Part shown: in pieces, positions 26,427 to 35,907 of the stretch
How positions within the stretch are numbered: the first letter of the stretch is position 1
Layout: the number at the start of each line of letters is the position of its first letter
DNA from: Pontibacterium granulatum
GTDB lineage: Bacteria; Pseudomonadota; Gammaproteobacteria; Pseudomonadales; Balneatricaceae
DNA: 64,000 nucleotides
Assembly (NCBI RefSeq): GCF_029961155.1
Contig: NZ_JASBRH010000022.1
Coordinates: 1-64,000 of the forward strand
Direction of reading: 5' to 3'
Translations under genes and position numbers: made by a program
Notes under the pieces: model-generated
Database searches by the model: none
Told to the model about the DNA's origin: nothing
Seen by the model: only the letters and a program-made list of their open reading frames with translations

Positions 26427-27240
26427 CTCCCTGCTTCTCCAACACAAATTCAATGCGGCGATTCCGCGCACGGTTAACGTAATTCGTATTCGGCGCCAGG
26501 GGTACCGAATCACCGTAACCTGTTGCCGAGAGGCGCTCAGGCTGAACACCACCCCGAACCAGGTAACGCAACACCGTTGTCGCCCTAACAGCGGATAGCT
26601 CCCAGTTCGAAGGGAACTGCTCCGTATCTATTGGTGTATCGTCCGTATGCCCCTGAATGTTCATTTTATAGCCCTGATGGGCATACATGGTATCGAGCAG
26701 CACATTCACAAACGGATTAATCCGGCTATTGAGACGCGCCGAGCCCACTTCAAAGAACACAGCACCATCAACAACTATCTTCACCATGCCATCTTTGGGC
26801 ATCGTCACTGTTGCATGCTCGCTTAGCTGTTGCGAATCAACGGCGCTTTGAAGATCCCTCACCATCATTTCCCAATCCTGCAGGTCGGTCTGCGCAACGG
26901 GTGAAGAGGTGAGCTTTTCGGATGCTTTGTCGCCAGCGTTTTCCCCATCCGCCGCATCAGAGGTTTTAATTGAAGTTTGGGTAACATCAATTTCAAGAGG
27001 CTGTGGAACATCTGTGGTTACTGGCGCAATAACATTTAAATCAATAAGACTGTTTGCGGACAGAGCCCCTTGAAACTCAATCTGAAGCGCATTGACGAAC
27101 ACTTCAAATCGATCTTTCTCGACACTCGAAATAGAAAACAGCAGAACAAAAAACACCAGCAAGAGGGTCATCAGATCGGCATAAGTGACCAACCACCCCA
27201 TCTCATTCTCTTCGTCAGGAAACCGGTGCTTGGTTTTCAC
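26419..27240 (-). CDS. motB: Flagellar motor stator protein MotB
   Basis: This 273-residue inner-membrane protein has one N-terminal helix (LVTYADLMTLLLVFFVLLFS) carrying the ion-conducting aspartate D22. It also has a periplasmic linker rich in Asp/Thr and an OmpA-type peptidoglycan-binding domain (IQGHTDDTPIDTEQFPSNWE, RATTVLRYLV, RARNRRIEFVLE). It anchors the stator to the wall. The start overlaps the motA stop by 4 bases. Whether the coupling ion is H+ or Na+ cannot be told safely. Confidence 0.93.
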   Translation of the reverse strand: MKTKHRFPDEENEMGWLVTYADLMTLLLVFFVLLFSISSVEKDRFEVFVNALQIEFQGALSANSLIDLNVIAPVTTDVPQPLEIDVTQTSIKTSDAADGENAGDKASEKLTSSPVAQTDLQDWEMMVRDLQSAVDSQQLSEHATVTMPKDGMVKIVVDGAVFFEVGSARLNSRINPFVNVLLDTMYAHQGYKMNIQGHTDDTPIDTEQFPSNWELSAVRATTVLRYLVRGGVQPERLSATGYGDSVPLAPNTNYVNRARNRRIEFVLEKQGDD

Positions 27241-28067
27241 TTGGCTTTTCCTTTCGCCTCAGCAGCCGTGGGCGCGGCCTTACCCGAGTCCGCCGCCTTG
27301 CGTGCAGTACCCACTTTAACTGGCTTACGTTCTGCCTCGGGTAGATAGGATGCGAGCTGCTCATAAACATGCATGTAGTGGTCGTTGGTCAGGATACCAA
27401 TACACCCTTCACGAATGATTTCCAGGTTAGCGACCTCCGACATGGTTCGGGCGCGCAACTTGCCTGCGATCGGCAAGAACACCATGGTAGAAAGAAGAGA
27501 ACCGTAAAAGGTGGTCAGCAACGCGACTGCCATCGACGGGCCGATGGTTTCGGGGGTGTCCAGTTCACTCAGCATCTGAATAAGACCGATCAACGTCCCC
27601 AACATGCCAAATGCTGGCGCATAAGCGGCCATCTTCTTAAAAACGTCCTGAACGGTGTGATGACGCATGATCAACGAATCGATCTCATTCTGTAGCGTAT
27701 TACGGATCACTTGCTCGGACGCCGCTTCAGCCAGGAGATTACAGGCACGCTTTAAAACATTGGAGCTTGTTTTTACATCACCCAGCTTGATCAGACCGTG
27801 TCGGTGGCTGATACGGCTCAACTCCAGCATCGTCTGGATCATCTTCTGGGCATTGGTTTTATCGCGGGAGAAGACGATGTAAGCCGCTTTAAAGGCTTTA
27901 AGTACATCTTTAAAGGATACGGTAAGAAAGGTCGCAGCTATTGTGCCGCCAGCTACGATCATTAACCCCGGCACGTTTATGAAAACATCTGCGCTGCCGC
28001 CCAGCACGATGGCAGAAATAATAAGAGCCAGACCGGAGATAATCCCGATCAGTGATGCAAAATCCAT
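27237..28067 (-). CDS. motA: Flagellar motor stator protein MotA (PomA-like)
   Basis: This 276-residue membrane protein has four hydrophobic segments: LIGIISGLALIISAIVLGG, the VPGLMIVAGGTIAATFLTVS region, APAFGMLGTLIGLIQML and a fourth around SMAVALLTTFYGSLLSTMVF. The cytoplasmic loop contains LKRACNLLAEAASEQVIRN. This is the MotA/PomA/ExbB-like fold. It forms the ion channel with MotB. The C-terminal tail is lysine- and alanine-rich. The order motA-motB-PilZ forms one operon. No sigma-28 promoter was seen directly upstream. Confidence 0.93.
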   Translation of the reverse strand: MDFASLIGIISGLALIISAIVLGGSADVFINVPGLMIVAGGTIAATFLTVSFKDVLKAFKAAYIVFSRDKTNAQKMIQTMLELSRISHRHGLIKLGDVKTSSNVLKRACNLLAEAASEQVIRNTLQNEIDSLIMRHHTVQDVFKKMAAYAPAFGMLGTLIGLIQMLSELDTPETIGPSMAVALLTTFYGSLLSTMVFLPIAGKLRARTMSEVANLEIIREGCIGILTNDHYMHVYEQLASYLPEAERKPVKVGTARKAADSGKAAPTAAEAKGKAK

Positions 28068-28182
28068 AACTTACACATCCTGAAGTAAACAACCGAAATA
28101 TAGTAGCAGACAGTTCCTTGTGCTGCGTACCGAGTCATACAAAAATAGGTTAACGGCGATTACTCTCAGAAGTTGAGGGGTA

Positions 28183-28368
28183 TTACCCGTGGATAAACGT
28201 AAATCCTCCGGCATGTTCCGGACCGCAGGCTCGATCCTGAATAATCACCTTGATTCGATTACGCGGCACGATTACGGTTCGACTGATAAGCTCTATCATC
28301 TCCTGACCCAGGCGCTCCTTCTGTTCCTGGGAACAGCTTTCAAGTAGATCTATTTTCGCAACAGGCAT
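28183..28368 (-). CDS. 4-oxalocrotonate tautomerase family protein
   Basis: This 61-residue protein begins MPVAKIDLLES; removal of the methionine would leave the catalytic proline at position 1 that defines the tautomerase superfamily. The rest (QKERLGQEMIELISRTVIVP, then RNRIKVIIQD) fits the 60-residue 4-OT fold. The ATG at 28368 follows GGAG. The substrate is unknown. Confidence 0.88.
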   Translation of the reverse strand: MPVAKIDLLESCSQEQKERLGQEMIELISRTVIVPRNRIKVIIQDRACGPEHAGGFTFIHG

Positions 28369-28523
28369 GGGACACACTCCACAAAACTAATGGTTAGGCA
28401 TCTGAGTTGGCTAACTTAAGCTTCGTCCTGTTACGACCTTTTCGCCTTTATCCCTCTGCATGCTTTTTCTACTACTTTCGCACCAATCCCAAAGAGCGCC
28501 CCAAACAGAGACTGCTCCAGACA

Positions 28524-28562
28524 TAAAAAAACCGGCATCCCAAAAAGAGAGGCCGGTTTTTA
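28524..28562 (-). terminator. Terminator of ppiD
   Basis: On the minus strand AAAACCGGC pairs with GCCGGTTTT and T-residues follow (A-run 28525-28530 on the plus strand). It lies 16 bases after the ppiD stop and may act in both directions. Confidence 0.88.
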
Positions 28563-28577
28563 TTATGCAGCTTAGCG

Positions 28578-30464
28578 TTACAAACGCTCAATCTCCGCAC
28601 TTGCGTTCAGTTCGACCACCAGATCCTGGTAGTCATACTGCCCTTTACGGGATCCCAGAACAGACTGCATCGCTTTACGTTCATCGTCACTCAACGATTC
28701 AACACCGCCCTGCTCCACACCGGAAATCGCGATGATCGCACGGCCACCGTCCCCCAGTGTCGTAGAAGCATAGCTAACGTCGCCGTCTGCCGGGTGAGGC
28801 ACTTTAAACGCCTGCTGCAGTACCTCAGGAGGTAGATCACGCTGACCACGGCCAACCGCTTCCAGTGAACTCACCTCTGCTCCGTCAGCCAAGGATGCCA
28901 ACGTCTCACCAGCGTTCAACGCCGCCAGAATATCCTCCACTTTTTCATCCAGCGCTTTAGCAATACGATCGTTCAGCAGCTGAGATTTAACCTCTTCTGC
29001 AACCTCGTCGTAGCTTTGCTCACGTGGCAGCTTATGCTCTTTCACCCGAACCACAACGGAGCGCGAAGCGTCCAGTTCGATGGGCGTACTGTTGACCCCC
29101 TCTTTAAGCAGCTCCTCGGTAAACGCCGCTGCAACAACACGGTTATTACCGGTCACGTCATCGTCACCACCCAGGCGACTGAACGGTTCACTGGTAATGA
29201 TCTCCATACCCAGGGTTTCGGATGGCTCGACCAAATCACCAGAAGAGAAACTCAGGTCAGCCAGACGCTCCAGACGCTCGACGTAAACCCCTTCCGCCTT
29301 TTCGCGCAGCAGATCGTATTTGATGTCGTTCTGTGCCTCTTCGAAGCTTGGCGGTTCGGTCGTCTGGATATCAACCAGCTTGATGATGTGGTAACCGAAG
29401 TCCGTGAGTACAGGCTCGGACACCTGTCCTTTCTCCATTGCAAACAGGGCGTCTTCGAATTCAGGTACAAACAACCCTTTGGCGTTGTAGCCCAGATCAC
29501 CGCCGCTTTCAGCAGAACCCAGATCGTCAGATTCAGTCTTCGCCAGCTCGGCAAAGTCTTCACCTGCTGCGATACGCTGTGCAATCGCCGCCGCTTTGGC
29601 TTCGGCATCATCTGCACTACGTTCGTCCGAGATTTCGATCAGGATATGGGATGCCTTGCGCTCTTCCTGACCTTCAAAGTTCTCAGCCAAGGCCTGATAT
29701 TGCTGCTGTACCTCGTCGTCAGAAACCTCAACCTCATCAAGCATCTTAACCTTGTCCAGCAGCAAGTACTCAATAACAACCTGCTCTTCGGTCTTGTAGT
29801 TACCACGATTGGCATCGTAGAAACCACGCGCTTCGTCATCAGAGATTTCAATCTCCGCTGCGACCTTGTCAGCGTTTAACGTGAAGTAGCTCAAATCACG
29901 TTTCTGCTGATCCAGCGCCACAACACTATCCAGTTCAGAATCCAGCGCAAATGCAGAGAGCAGGTAACCGGTACGCATCTGCTCAACCAGCTTCTCTTTG
30001 CGCACCAAGTCACGATACATCATCGGAGTCAGGCCTGCGTTTCGCAGTACTGCCTCAAACTGCGCACGATCAAACGCACCATCAATCTGGAAGCTTGGTG
30101 TATTTACCAATAGCTGATCGATCATGCGATCAGAGAATATTAGCCCCTGACTGTCGGCTGCCTGCGTGAGCACGGCCTGCTCAATCAGTCCATCCAGCAC
30201 CATTTTGCTGATTACGTTATCGTCTAGCAGCGTTGGATCCGCATTTTCGCCCATTTGATTCAGCAACTGACGACGTTGTAACTCAACGCCCTGCAGCAAC
30301 TGACGCTCGCTGATCTCTTCCCCGTTCACAGTTGCAGGGGCATTACTACCACTTGTGAGACTTACAAGTGATTCAACACCGAAGAGCGCAAAGGTGACGA
30401 CGATTAGGCCCACAATCACTTTTGCGATGATGCTCTGAGAGTTATTCCGAATCGTTTGCAGCAT
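28578..30464 (-). CDS. ppiD: Peptidyl-prolyl cis-trans isomerase / chaperone PpiD
   Basis: This 628-residue periplasmic foldase is anchored by one N-terminal helix (KVIVGLIVVTFALFGV, residues about 15-32). A SurA-like chaperone N-domain and a parvulin PPIC domain follow (about 265-360: RKASHILIEI, GDLGYNAKGLFVPEFEDALF, TDFGYHIIKL). PpiD works next to the Sec translocon in folding exported proteins. It lies downstream of lon and hupB, the usual gammaproteobacterial order, with a terminator between hupB and ppiD. Confidence 0.94.
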   Translation of the reverse strand: MLQTIRNNSQSIIAKVIVGLIVVTFALFGVESLVSLTSGSNAPATVNGEEISERQLLQGVELQRRQLLNQMGENADPTLLDDNVISKMVLDGLIEQAVLTQAADSQGLIFSDRMIDQLLVNTPSFQIDGAFDRAQFEAVLRNAGLTPMMYRDLVRKEKLVEQMRTGYLLSAFALDSELDSVVALDQQKRDLSYFTLNADKVAAEIEISDDEARGFYDANRGNYKTEEQVVIEYLLLDKVKMLDEVEVSDDEVQQQYQALAENFEGQEERKASHILIEISDERSADDAEAKAAAIAQRIAAGEDFAELAKTESDDLGSAESGGDLGYNAKGLFVPEFEDALFAMEKGQVSEPVLTDFGYHIIKLVDIQTTEPPSFEEAQNDIKYDLLREKAEGVYVERLERLADLSFSSGDLVEPSETLGMEIITSEPFSRLGGDDDVTGNNRVVAAAFTEELLKEGVNSTPIELDASRSVVVRVKEHKLPREQSYDEVAEEVKSQLLNDRIAKALDEKVEDILAALNAGETLASLADGAEVSSLEAVGRGQRDLPPEVLQQAFKVPHPADGDVSYASTTLGDGGRAIIAISGVEQGGVESLSDDERKAMQSVLGSRKGQYDYQDLVVELNASAEIERL

Positions 30465-30497
30465 GGTGCTTCAATAATCCTGGCAATCATCTAACAA

Positions 30498-30536
30498 CAA
30501 AAAGGCGCAGCCCTGTGAAGGATTGCGCCTTTTTTC
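30498..30536 (-). terminator. Terminator of hupB
   Basis: AAAAAGGCGCA and TGCGCCTTTTTT form a strong stem with T-rich flanks on both strands. It lies between hupB and ppiD. Confidence 0.85.
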
Positions 30537-30720
30537 AAATTTTTAACCGGCGAATGTCAAAAGATACTGGCCGGTTTGTGGAGAGAGTGAGACACCTAAC
30601 AACTTAAAACACCTCACTTTCTCTTTAGATCCCCTTCCACGAGGAACTTGGGTGGAACGGCTGGACAAGCTCGAGTCCTATTCAAACCGTTCCGGAGTAA
30701 AACCCCGACGCTACCGGGTC

Positions 30721-30996
30721 TTACTTGTTAACTGCGTCTTTCAGTGCCTTACCTGGTTTGAAGGTAGGCAGAGTAGCAGCAGCAATTTCGATCGGCTTAC
30801 CAGTCTGTGGGTTACGACCAGTACGAGCAGCACGCTCTTTTACAGCAAAAGTACCGAAACCTACCAGTGCGACAGAATCACCGTTCTGCAGAGCACCAGT
30901 TACAGCCTCCAGAGTCGCGTCCAGCGCGCGACCAGCTGCAGCTTTAGAGATGTCAGCAGAAGCTGCAATAGCGTCGATCAGTTCAGACTTATTCAC
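30721..30996 (-). CDS. hupB: DNA-binding protein HU-beta
   Basis: This 91-residue nucleoid protein starts at a GTG preceded by AGGGGAA. It has the HU fold: [11 protein letters not shown] at the start, [20 protein letters not shown] in the DNA-binding arm and [12 protein letters not shown] at the end. HU bends and compacts DNA and affects replication and transcription. It lies directly downstream of lon, as is usual. Confidence 0.96.
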   Translation of the reverse strand: MNKSELIDAIAASADISKAAAGRALDATLEAVTGALQNGDSVALVGFGTFAVKERAARTGRNPQTGKPIEIAAATLPTFKPGKALKDAVNK

Positions 30997-31130
30997 ATTG
31001 TTCCCCTTTATCGAAAAGATCTAGTTGTTATATCTAAAAATCCAGTCCAGCAAGATGGTCTTGGCAATTTATACCAACAGGCAGAAAGGGGTGTCAACAC
31101 GCTTCAACGCCTTTCTACCCCTTGATTTGC

Positions 31131-33560
31131 CTAATGTGCCTTAATTTGCCCGTGCGCATTTTTTGCTGATTTTTCCTTGCCAGAGACGCCCTCTTCTGAT
31201 TCACCCTTCAACGGCTCAGGCTGGTACTTGAGTGCGATCTCCAGCACCTCATCAATCCAACGCACCGGCTTAATATCGAGATCTGCTTTAATATTGGCGG
31301 GAATTTCTTTCAAATCGCGCTCATTTTCTTCAGGAATGATGACAGTTTTAATACCGCCACGGTGCGCAGCAAGCAGCTTTTCCTTCAGCCCACCGATCGG
31401 TAAAACCTGCCCGCGCAAGGTGATTTCACCGGTCATAGCCACGTCAGAACGTACCGGAATGTTGGTCAATACAGAAACCAGTGCCGTGCACATCCCGATA
31501 CCAGCGCTTGGACCATCTTTAGGTGTTGCACCTTCCGGAACATGGATGTGTATGTCATTCTTCTCGTGGAAGTCAGACTTAATACCCAGGCTGTGACAGC
31601 GATTACGCACCACTGTCAGCGCGGCCTGGATAGATTCTTTCATCACATCACCCAGACTACCGGTTGTTACCTGACGCCCCTTACCCGGCACCACTGCGCC
31701 CTCTATGCTGAGGATATCGCCGCCCACCTGAGTCCAGGCCAGACCGGTTACGTGACCTACCAGATCCTGCTCTTCTGCCATGCCAAACTTGTGTTTCTTG
31801 ACGCCGGAGTATTTCTCCAACTGCTCATCCGTGATCACCACCGGCAACTCGGCTTTATCCGCCAGTGCCAGCTCTTTCACCACCTTTCGGCACAACTTGG
31901 CGATTTCACGCTCTAGACCACGTACGCCCGCTTCGCGGGTGTAGTATCGGATCAACCCCGTTACTGCAGAATCCTCAATCTGAACCTCTTTTTCCTTCAA
32001 CCCATTGTTCTTCAGCTGTTTAGGAATCAGATACTTACGCGCGATATTCAGTTTTTCATCTTCGGTGTAACCCGGAATACGGATCAGCTCCATACGGTCC
32101 AGCAACGGACCTGGGATGTTCATGGAGTTGGAGGTACACACAAACATCACGTCAGACAGATCGTAGTCCACTTCCAGATAATGGTCGTTGAAGGTGCTGT
32201 TCTGTTCAGGGTCCAGAACCTCAAGCAGCGCAGATGCCGGATCACCGCGGTGATCCATACCCATCTTGTCGATCTCATCCAACAGGAACAGTGGGTTTTT
32301 CACACCGACCTTGGACATCTTCTGCACCAGTTTACCCGGCATAGATCCGATGTAGGTCCGACGGTGACCACGAATCTCTGCTTCGTCACGCACACCACCC
32401 AGCGCCATACGTACGTACTTACGGTTGGTTGCACGGGCGATAGAGCGACCCAGGGAGGTTTTACCCACACCCGGAGGACCTACCAGACACAGGATCGGGC
32501 CTTTCAGCTTCTTAACACGACGCTGCACTGCCAGATATTCCAGAATACGATCCTTAACCTCTTCCAGACCGTAGTGGTCTTCGTTCAGGATCTTTTCGGC
32601 ACGCTTCATGTCGTGACGAACCTTAGAGCGCTTGGTCCATGGTATCTGCAGCATCCAGTCGATATAACCACGCACCACTGTTGCTTCTGCAGACATCGGA
32701 GACATCATCTTCAGCTTGGTGTATTCGCTCATGGTCTTATCCAGCGCTTCCTGCGGCATACCCGCCTCTTCGATGCGCTGCTTGAGCTGCTCCATATCAT
32801 TGGAGCCGGTTTCGTCCAGATCACCCAGTTCTTTCTGAATCGCCTTCATCTGCTCATTCAGATAGTACTCGCGCTGGCTTTTCTCCATCTGCTTTTTAAC
32901 GCGACCACGAATGCGTTTCTCGACCTCTACCAGATCGATTTCGCCTTCCATCAGCGCCATAAGGTGTTCGAGACGTTCGCGGTTACTCAGCATCTCGAGT
33001 ATTTTCTGCTTCTCTTCCAGCTTAAGCGACATGTGCGCAGCAATGGTATCTGCCAGGCGACCTGCATCATCAATGTTCTGAAGTGAGGACAAGACCTCTG
33101 AAGGTATTTTCTTGTTCACCTGAACAAAGCGCTCAAACTGCTCCAGCATGGTGCGCTTGTACAGCTCAGCCTCGGTATCACTAACATCGTCGATCGCCAG
33201 CGCTTCCACTTCTGCAGAGAAGTATTCGTGGTCATCGTGCAAAGCCTTGATAGACGCACGGAAATCACCTTCCACCAGCACTTTTACAGTGCCATCCGGT
33301 AATTTCAACATCTGCAAAACGCTGGCTACGGTACCTACGTTAAACAGTTCGTCTGCCGCAGGATCATCATCCGACGCATTTTTCTGAGCGACCAGCAGGA
33401 TCTCTTTTTCCTGACTCATCGCCACTTCCAAAGCCTGAATCGACTTTTCGCGGCCCACGAAAAGCGGAATCACCATGTGCGGGTATACCACTACATCGCG
33501 CAGCGGAAGAACCGGGAGCTCGGTGGTTACCTGTACGTTGTTTTCGTCTGTTTGCGCCAT
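31131..33560 (-). CDS. lon: ATP-dependent protease Lon
   Basis: This 809-residue cytoplasmic protease has the N-terminal substrate domain ([20 protein letters not shown]), the AAA+ domain with Walker [10 protein letters not shown] near residue 360 and Walker [11 protein letters not shown], and the C-terminal protease domain with catalytic Ser685 in GPSAGIG and the partner lysine at about 728 in GGLKEK. It degrades damaged and short-lived proteins. A sigma-32-type promoter and a leader hairpin lie upstream. The clpP-clpX genes that usually precede lon are absent; nfuA is next instead. Confidence 0.97.
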   Translation of the reverse strand: MAQTDENNVQVTTELPVLPLRDVVVYPHMVIPLFVGREKSIQALEVAMSQEKEILLVAQKNASDDDPAADELFNVGTVASVLQMLKLPDGTVKVLVEGDFRASIKALHDDHEYFSAEVEALAIDDVSDTEAELYKRTMLEQFERFVQVNKKIPSEVLSSLQNIDDAGRLADTIAAHMSLKLEEKQKILEMLSNRERLEHLMALMEGEIDLVEVEKRIRGRVKKQMEKSQREYYLNEQMKAIQKELGDLDETGSNDMEQLKQRIEEAGMPQEALDKTMSEYTKLKMMSPMSAEATVVRGYIDWMLQIPWTKRSKVRHDMKRAEKILNEDHYGLEEVKDRILEYLAVQRRVKKLKGPILCLVGPPGVGKTSLGRSIARATNRKYVRMALGGVRDEAEIRGHRRTYIGSMPGKLVQKMSKVGVKNPLFLLDEIDKMGMDHRGDPASALLEVLDPEQNSTFNDHYLEVDYDLSDVMFVCTSNSMNIPGPLLDRMELIRIPGYTEDEKLNIARKYLIPKQLKNNGLKEKEVQIEDSAVTGLIRYYTREAGVRGLEREIAKLCRKVVKELALADKAELPVVITDEQLEKYSGVKKHKFGMAEEQDLVGHVTGLAWTQVGGDILSIEGAVVPGKGRQVTTGSLGDVMKESIQAALTVVRNRCHSLGIKSDFHEKNDIHIHVPEGATPKDGPSAGIGMCTALVSVLTNIPVRSDVAMTGEITLRGQVLPIGGLKEKLLAAHRGGIKTVIIPEENERDLKEIPANIKADLDIKPVRWIDEVLEIALKYQPEPLKGESEEGVSGKEKSAKNAHGQIKAH

Positions 33561-33585
33561 GATGACCCTACCTTATCAGATACAG

Positions 33586-33605
33586 GCACCTGCAGAGGCA
33601 GGTGC
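33586..33605 (-). other. Hairpin in the lon leader
   Basis: GCACCTGC and GCAGGTGC pair around AGAG just upstream of the lon ribosome binding site. It could influence translation or message stability. Confidence 0.45.
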
Positions 33606-33636
33606 TATAAACACGAACTAAAAACCTATTATTGGC

Positions 33637-33666
33637 TAGATGGGGATGCCAACAGCCAATTACAAC
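33637..33666 (-). promoter_or_regulatory. Sigma-32 heat-shock promoter of lon
   Basis: On the minus strand GTTGTAA, 14 bases, then CCCCATCTA closely matches the heat-shock consensus CTTGAAA-N13/15-CCCCATnT. It would give a leader of about 70 bases. An inverted repeat ATTGGCT/AGCCAAT overlaps the -10. Confidence 0.65.
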
Positions 33667-33743
33667 CAATAGATATAAAAAAATCAGGTTCTTAGATAAA
33701 TGGAGCTGCCTTCAATATATAGCATCAACCATCACTGGGCGAA

Positions 33744-33776
33744 GTCAAAAAAGGGGCTGAATCGCCCCCTTTTTGA
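33744..33776 (-). terminator. Terminator of nfuA
   Basis: A symmetric stem of AAAAAGGGGC type with GCCCCCTTTTT around a short loop lies just past the nfuA stop, with T-runs on either strand. Confidence 0.85.
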
Positions 33777-33779
33777 TGT

Positions 33780-34373
33780 TTATTTGTAGTATGCGTTTTC
33801 TCGCACGCTGTGGTCTGTCACATCCCGCACCCCGGCGAGGCCTGCAACACGCTCGACCAGCGTTTTCTCAACACCGTCTTTCAAGGTCATATCAACCGCA
33901 CTGCACCCCTGACAACCACCGCCAAACTGAAGAATTGCGATATGTCCGTTCTCTTCTTCCACCAACTCAATCAGTTTTACTTCACCACCGTGCGAAGCCA
34001 GACCTGGGTTGATGTCAGCGTACAGGATGTAATTGATCTGCTCATCCATCGGGCTATCAGGAGAGACCTTAGGCACCTTGGAGTTTGGTGCTTTGATCGT
34101 CAACTGGCCACCCATCCGGTCTTCTGCGAAGTCCACCATCGCTTCTTCGAGGTATGGAACGCTGTTCTGTTCGATGTAGACGCGGAACTTGCTCAGCTCC
34201 ATCACCTCATCATCTTCAATCACTTCGTCCGGGCGGCAATATGCAAGACAAGATTCTGCGTAAGGCGTGCCCGGCTGAGTAACAAACATGCGGACAGCAA
34301 TCCCTTCAACGTCCTGCTTAGCTAACAGTTCTGCCAGATAGTTTTCGGCGCTTTCGGTTACCGTAATGGTCAT
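33780..34373 (-). CDS. nfuA: Fe-S cluster biogenesis scaffold/carrier NfuA
   Basis: This 197-residue protein has an N-terminal degenerate A-type (IscA-like) domain and a C-terminal Nfu domain with the cluster-binding CxxC in [18 protein letters not shown]. NfuA carries 4Fe-4S clusters to target enzymes, especially under oxidative stress or iron limitation. AGGA precedes the ATG. It is a single gene. Confidence 0.96.
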   Translation of the reverse strand: MTITVTESAENYLAELLAKQDVEGIAVRMFVTQPGTPYAESCLAYCRPDEVIEDDEVMELSKFRVYIEQNSVPYLEEAMVDFAEDRMGGQLTIKAPNSKVPKVSPDSPMDEQINYILYADINPGLASHGGEVKLIELVEEENGHIAILQFGGGCQGCSAVDMTLKDGVEKTLVERVAGLAGVRDVTDHSVRENAYYK

Positions 34374-34520
34374 ACAAAATCCTGTCTTAACTTTTACTTG
34401 CTCTATCTGGCTGAAGCATACACCGATTCTATTTCTGAGTAAATTGCTCAGTTATTAACCAGAGGGCATGCAGGGATATTTCTGTTAAACTTGCGCCTTT
34501 TCTTTTGCCGCCAATCCACG

Positions 34521-35846
34521 ATGTCTGCAACTCAACGCTATAAAACGATTCTGCTGCTCGGCCTGCCAATCATTGGCGGCATGCTGTCTCAGAGCATCCT
34601 GAATCTGGTAGACGCTGTGATGGTGGGTAGTTTGGGTGATCGTGCTCTGGCAGGTGTGGGCGCTGGCAGTTACGCCAACTTTGTTGCCGTAAGCCTGATC
34701 CTTGGATTGTCATCCGGTGTGCAGGCGATGGTCGCGCGACGCCGGGGGCAGGGTCGGGTCGATGAAATGGCCCGCCCTGTTAACTGGGGCTTGGCGATCT
34801 CACTGTTTTTTGCCCTACCGCTCAGCCTGCTCTATCTGTCGTTTTCAGATCAGATCATTGCGTTGGTGACCGACGATCTTGCCACACAGGAGATCGGACA
34901 ACGTTATTTCGATTACCGTACCATGGCAATGCTGGCGGTTGGGATCAACCTCTCCTTTCGCGGATGGTGGAACGGCACCAAACGACCGGGCACCTACCTG
35001 GCAACTCTGATTGCCATCCACCTGCTCAACGTTATCATTAGCTACGCGTTGATCTTTGGCCATTTTGGCTTGCCCGCCATGGGAGCTCCCGGTGCTGGTT
35101 TGGGCACCGCCATTGCGCTATACCTGGGCGGCACACTGAATGCAGTTCTGGTGTGGCGGGACGCACGCCCCCACGGTTTCCTACGCTATCAGCGCGGCCC
35201 GGCATCCATCGGTCGCCTGCTCGGACTCTGTATTCCCCACTCACTGCAGCAATTCTTTTTTGCGGGCGGCATCTGCACCCTGTTCTGGATTATCGGCCAA
35301 CTTGGCACCCAGCAGCAGGCCATCGCCCATGTGCTGATCAACCTGGCCCTGTTCCTGATCCTGCCGGGCGTCGGATTCGGCATCGCCTCAACCTCGCTGG
35401 TCAGTCATTCACTGGGAGAACGTAAAACAGAGGAAGCCTGTCAGTGGGGCTGGGATACGATCAAAACGGCCTTGGGCACCATCATACTGCTTAGCCTGCC
35501 TATGTGGCTGGCGCCAGACCTTGTGCTCGGCTTATTTATCCACCAGCCGGACGTACTGGCTGAGGCGAGACTACCACTCCAGATCACGGCACTGGCGATC
35601 TGCGTCGACACGGCCGCCATCGTGCTGACCCAATCCTTACTGGGGGCTGGCGCCAACCGCTCCGTGCTCTACATCAGCACAGCCAGCCAATGGGCATTCT
35701 ATCTGCCACTGGCTTGGCTGATGGGCCCTCACCTGGGATTCGGCTTGCTGGGTATCTGGCTGGTACAACTGATACACCGCGCCCTTTCGTCTGTCATATT
35801 CTCTTATGTTTGGTCCAAGCGCCGCTGGGCAGAGATAGCGGTATAA
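34521..35846 (+). CDS. MATE family multidrug/Na+ efflux protein
   Basis: This 441-residue membrane protein has about twelve helices in two similar halves. The N-terminal part LPIIGGMLSQSILNLVDAVM with GSLGDRALAGVGAGSYANF is characteristic of the DinF/NorM-type MATE fold. Members expel cationic drugs in exchange for Na+ or H+. The ATG at 34521 begins MSATQRYKTI; the upstream frame start at 34491 has no support. The CPA2 antiporter gene follows after 61 bases. Confidence 0.92.
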   Translation: MSATQRYKTILLLGLPIIGGMLSQSILNLVDAVMVGSLGDRALAGVGAGSYANFVAVSLILGLSSGVQAMVARRRGQGRVDEMARPVNWGLAISLFFALPLSLLYLSFSDQIIALVTDDLATQEIGQRYFDYRTMAMLAVGINLSFRGWWNGTKRPGTYLATLIAIHLLNVIISYALIFGHFGLPAMGAPGAGLGTAIALYLGGTLNAVLVWRDARPHGFLRYQRGPASIGRLLGLCIPHSLQQFFFAGGICTLFWIIGQLGTQQQAIAHVLINLALFLILPGVGFGIASTSLVSHSLGERKTEEACQWGWDTIKTALGTIILLSLPMWLAPDLVLGLFIHQPDVLAEARLPLQITALAICVDTAAIVLTQSLLGAGANRSVLYISTASQWAFYLPLAWLMGPHLGFGLLGIWLVQLIHRALSSVIFSYVWSKRRWAEIAV

Positions 35847-35907
35847 AGCCCCCCCTCGCATCTGATAAACTGAGGCGAGTTCACACCGATCAAGGACCGT
35901 AGAGTAG

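Noticed and set aside
30537-30720. A possible tRNA between hupB and ppiD, suggested by GCTCGAGTCC near 30668
   Set aside because: No acceptor stem, D-arm or anticodon arm can be built around it.
32181-33086. A 301-codon open frame on the plus strand opposite lon
   Set aside because: It has a His/Thr/Leu-rich composition from antisense reading of lon and no domain.
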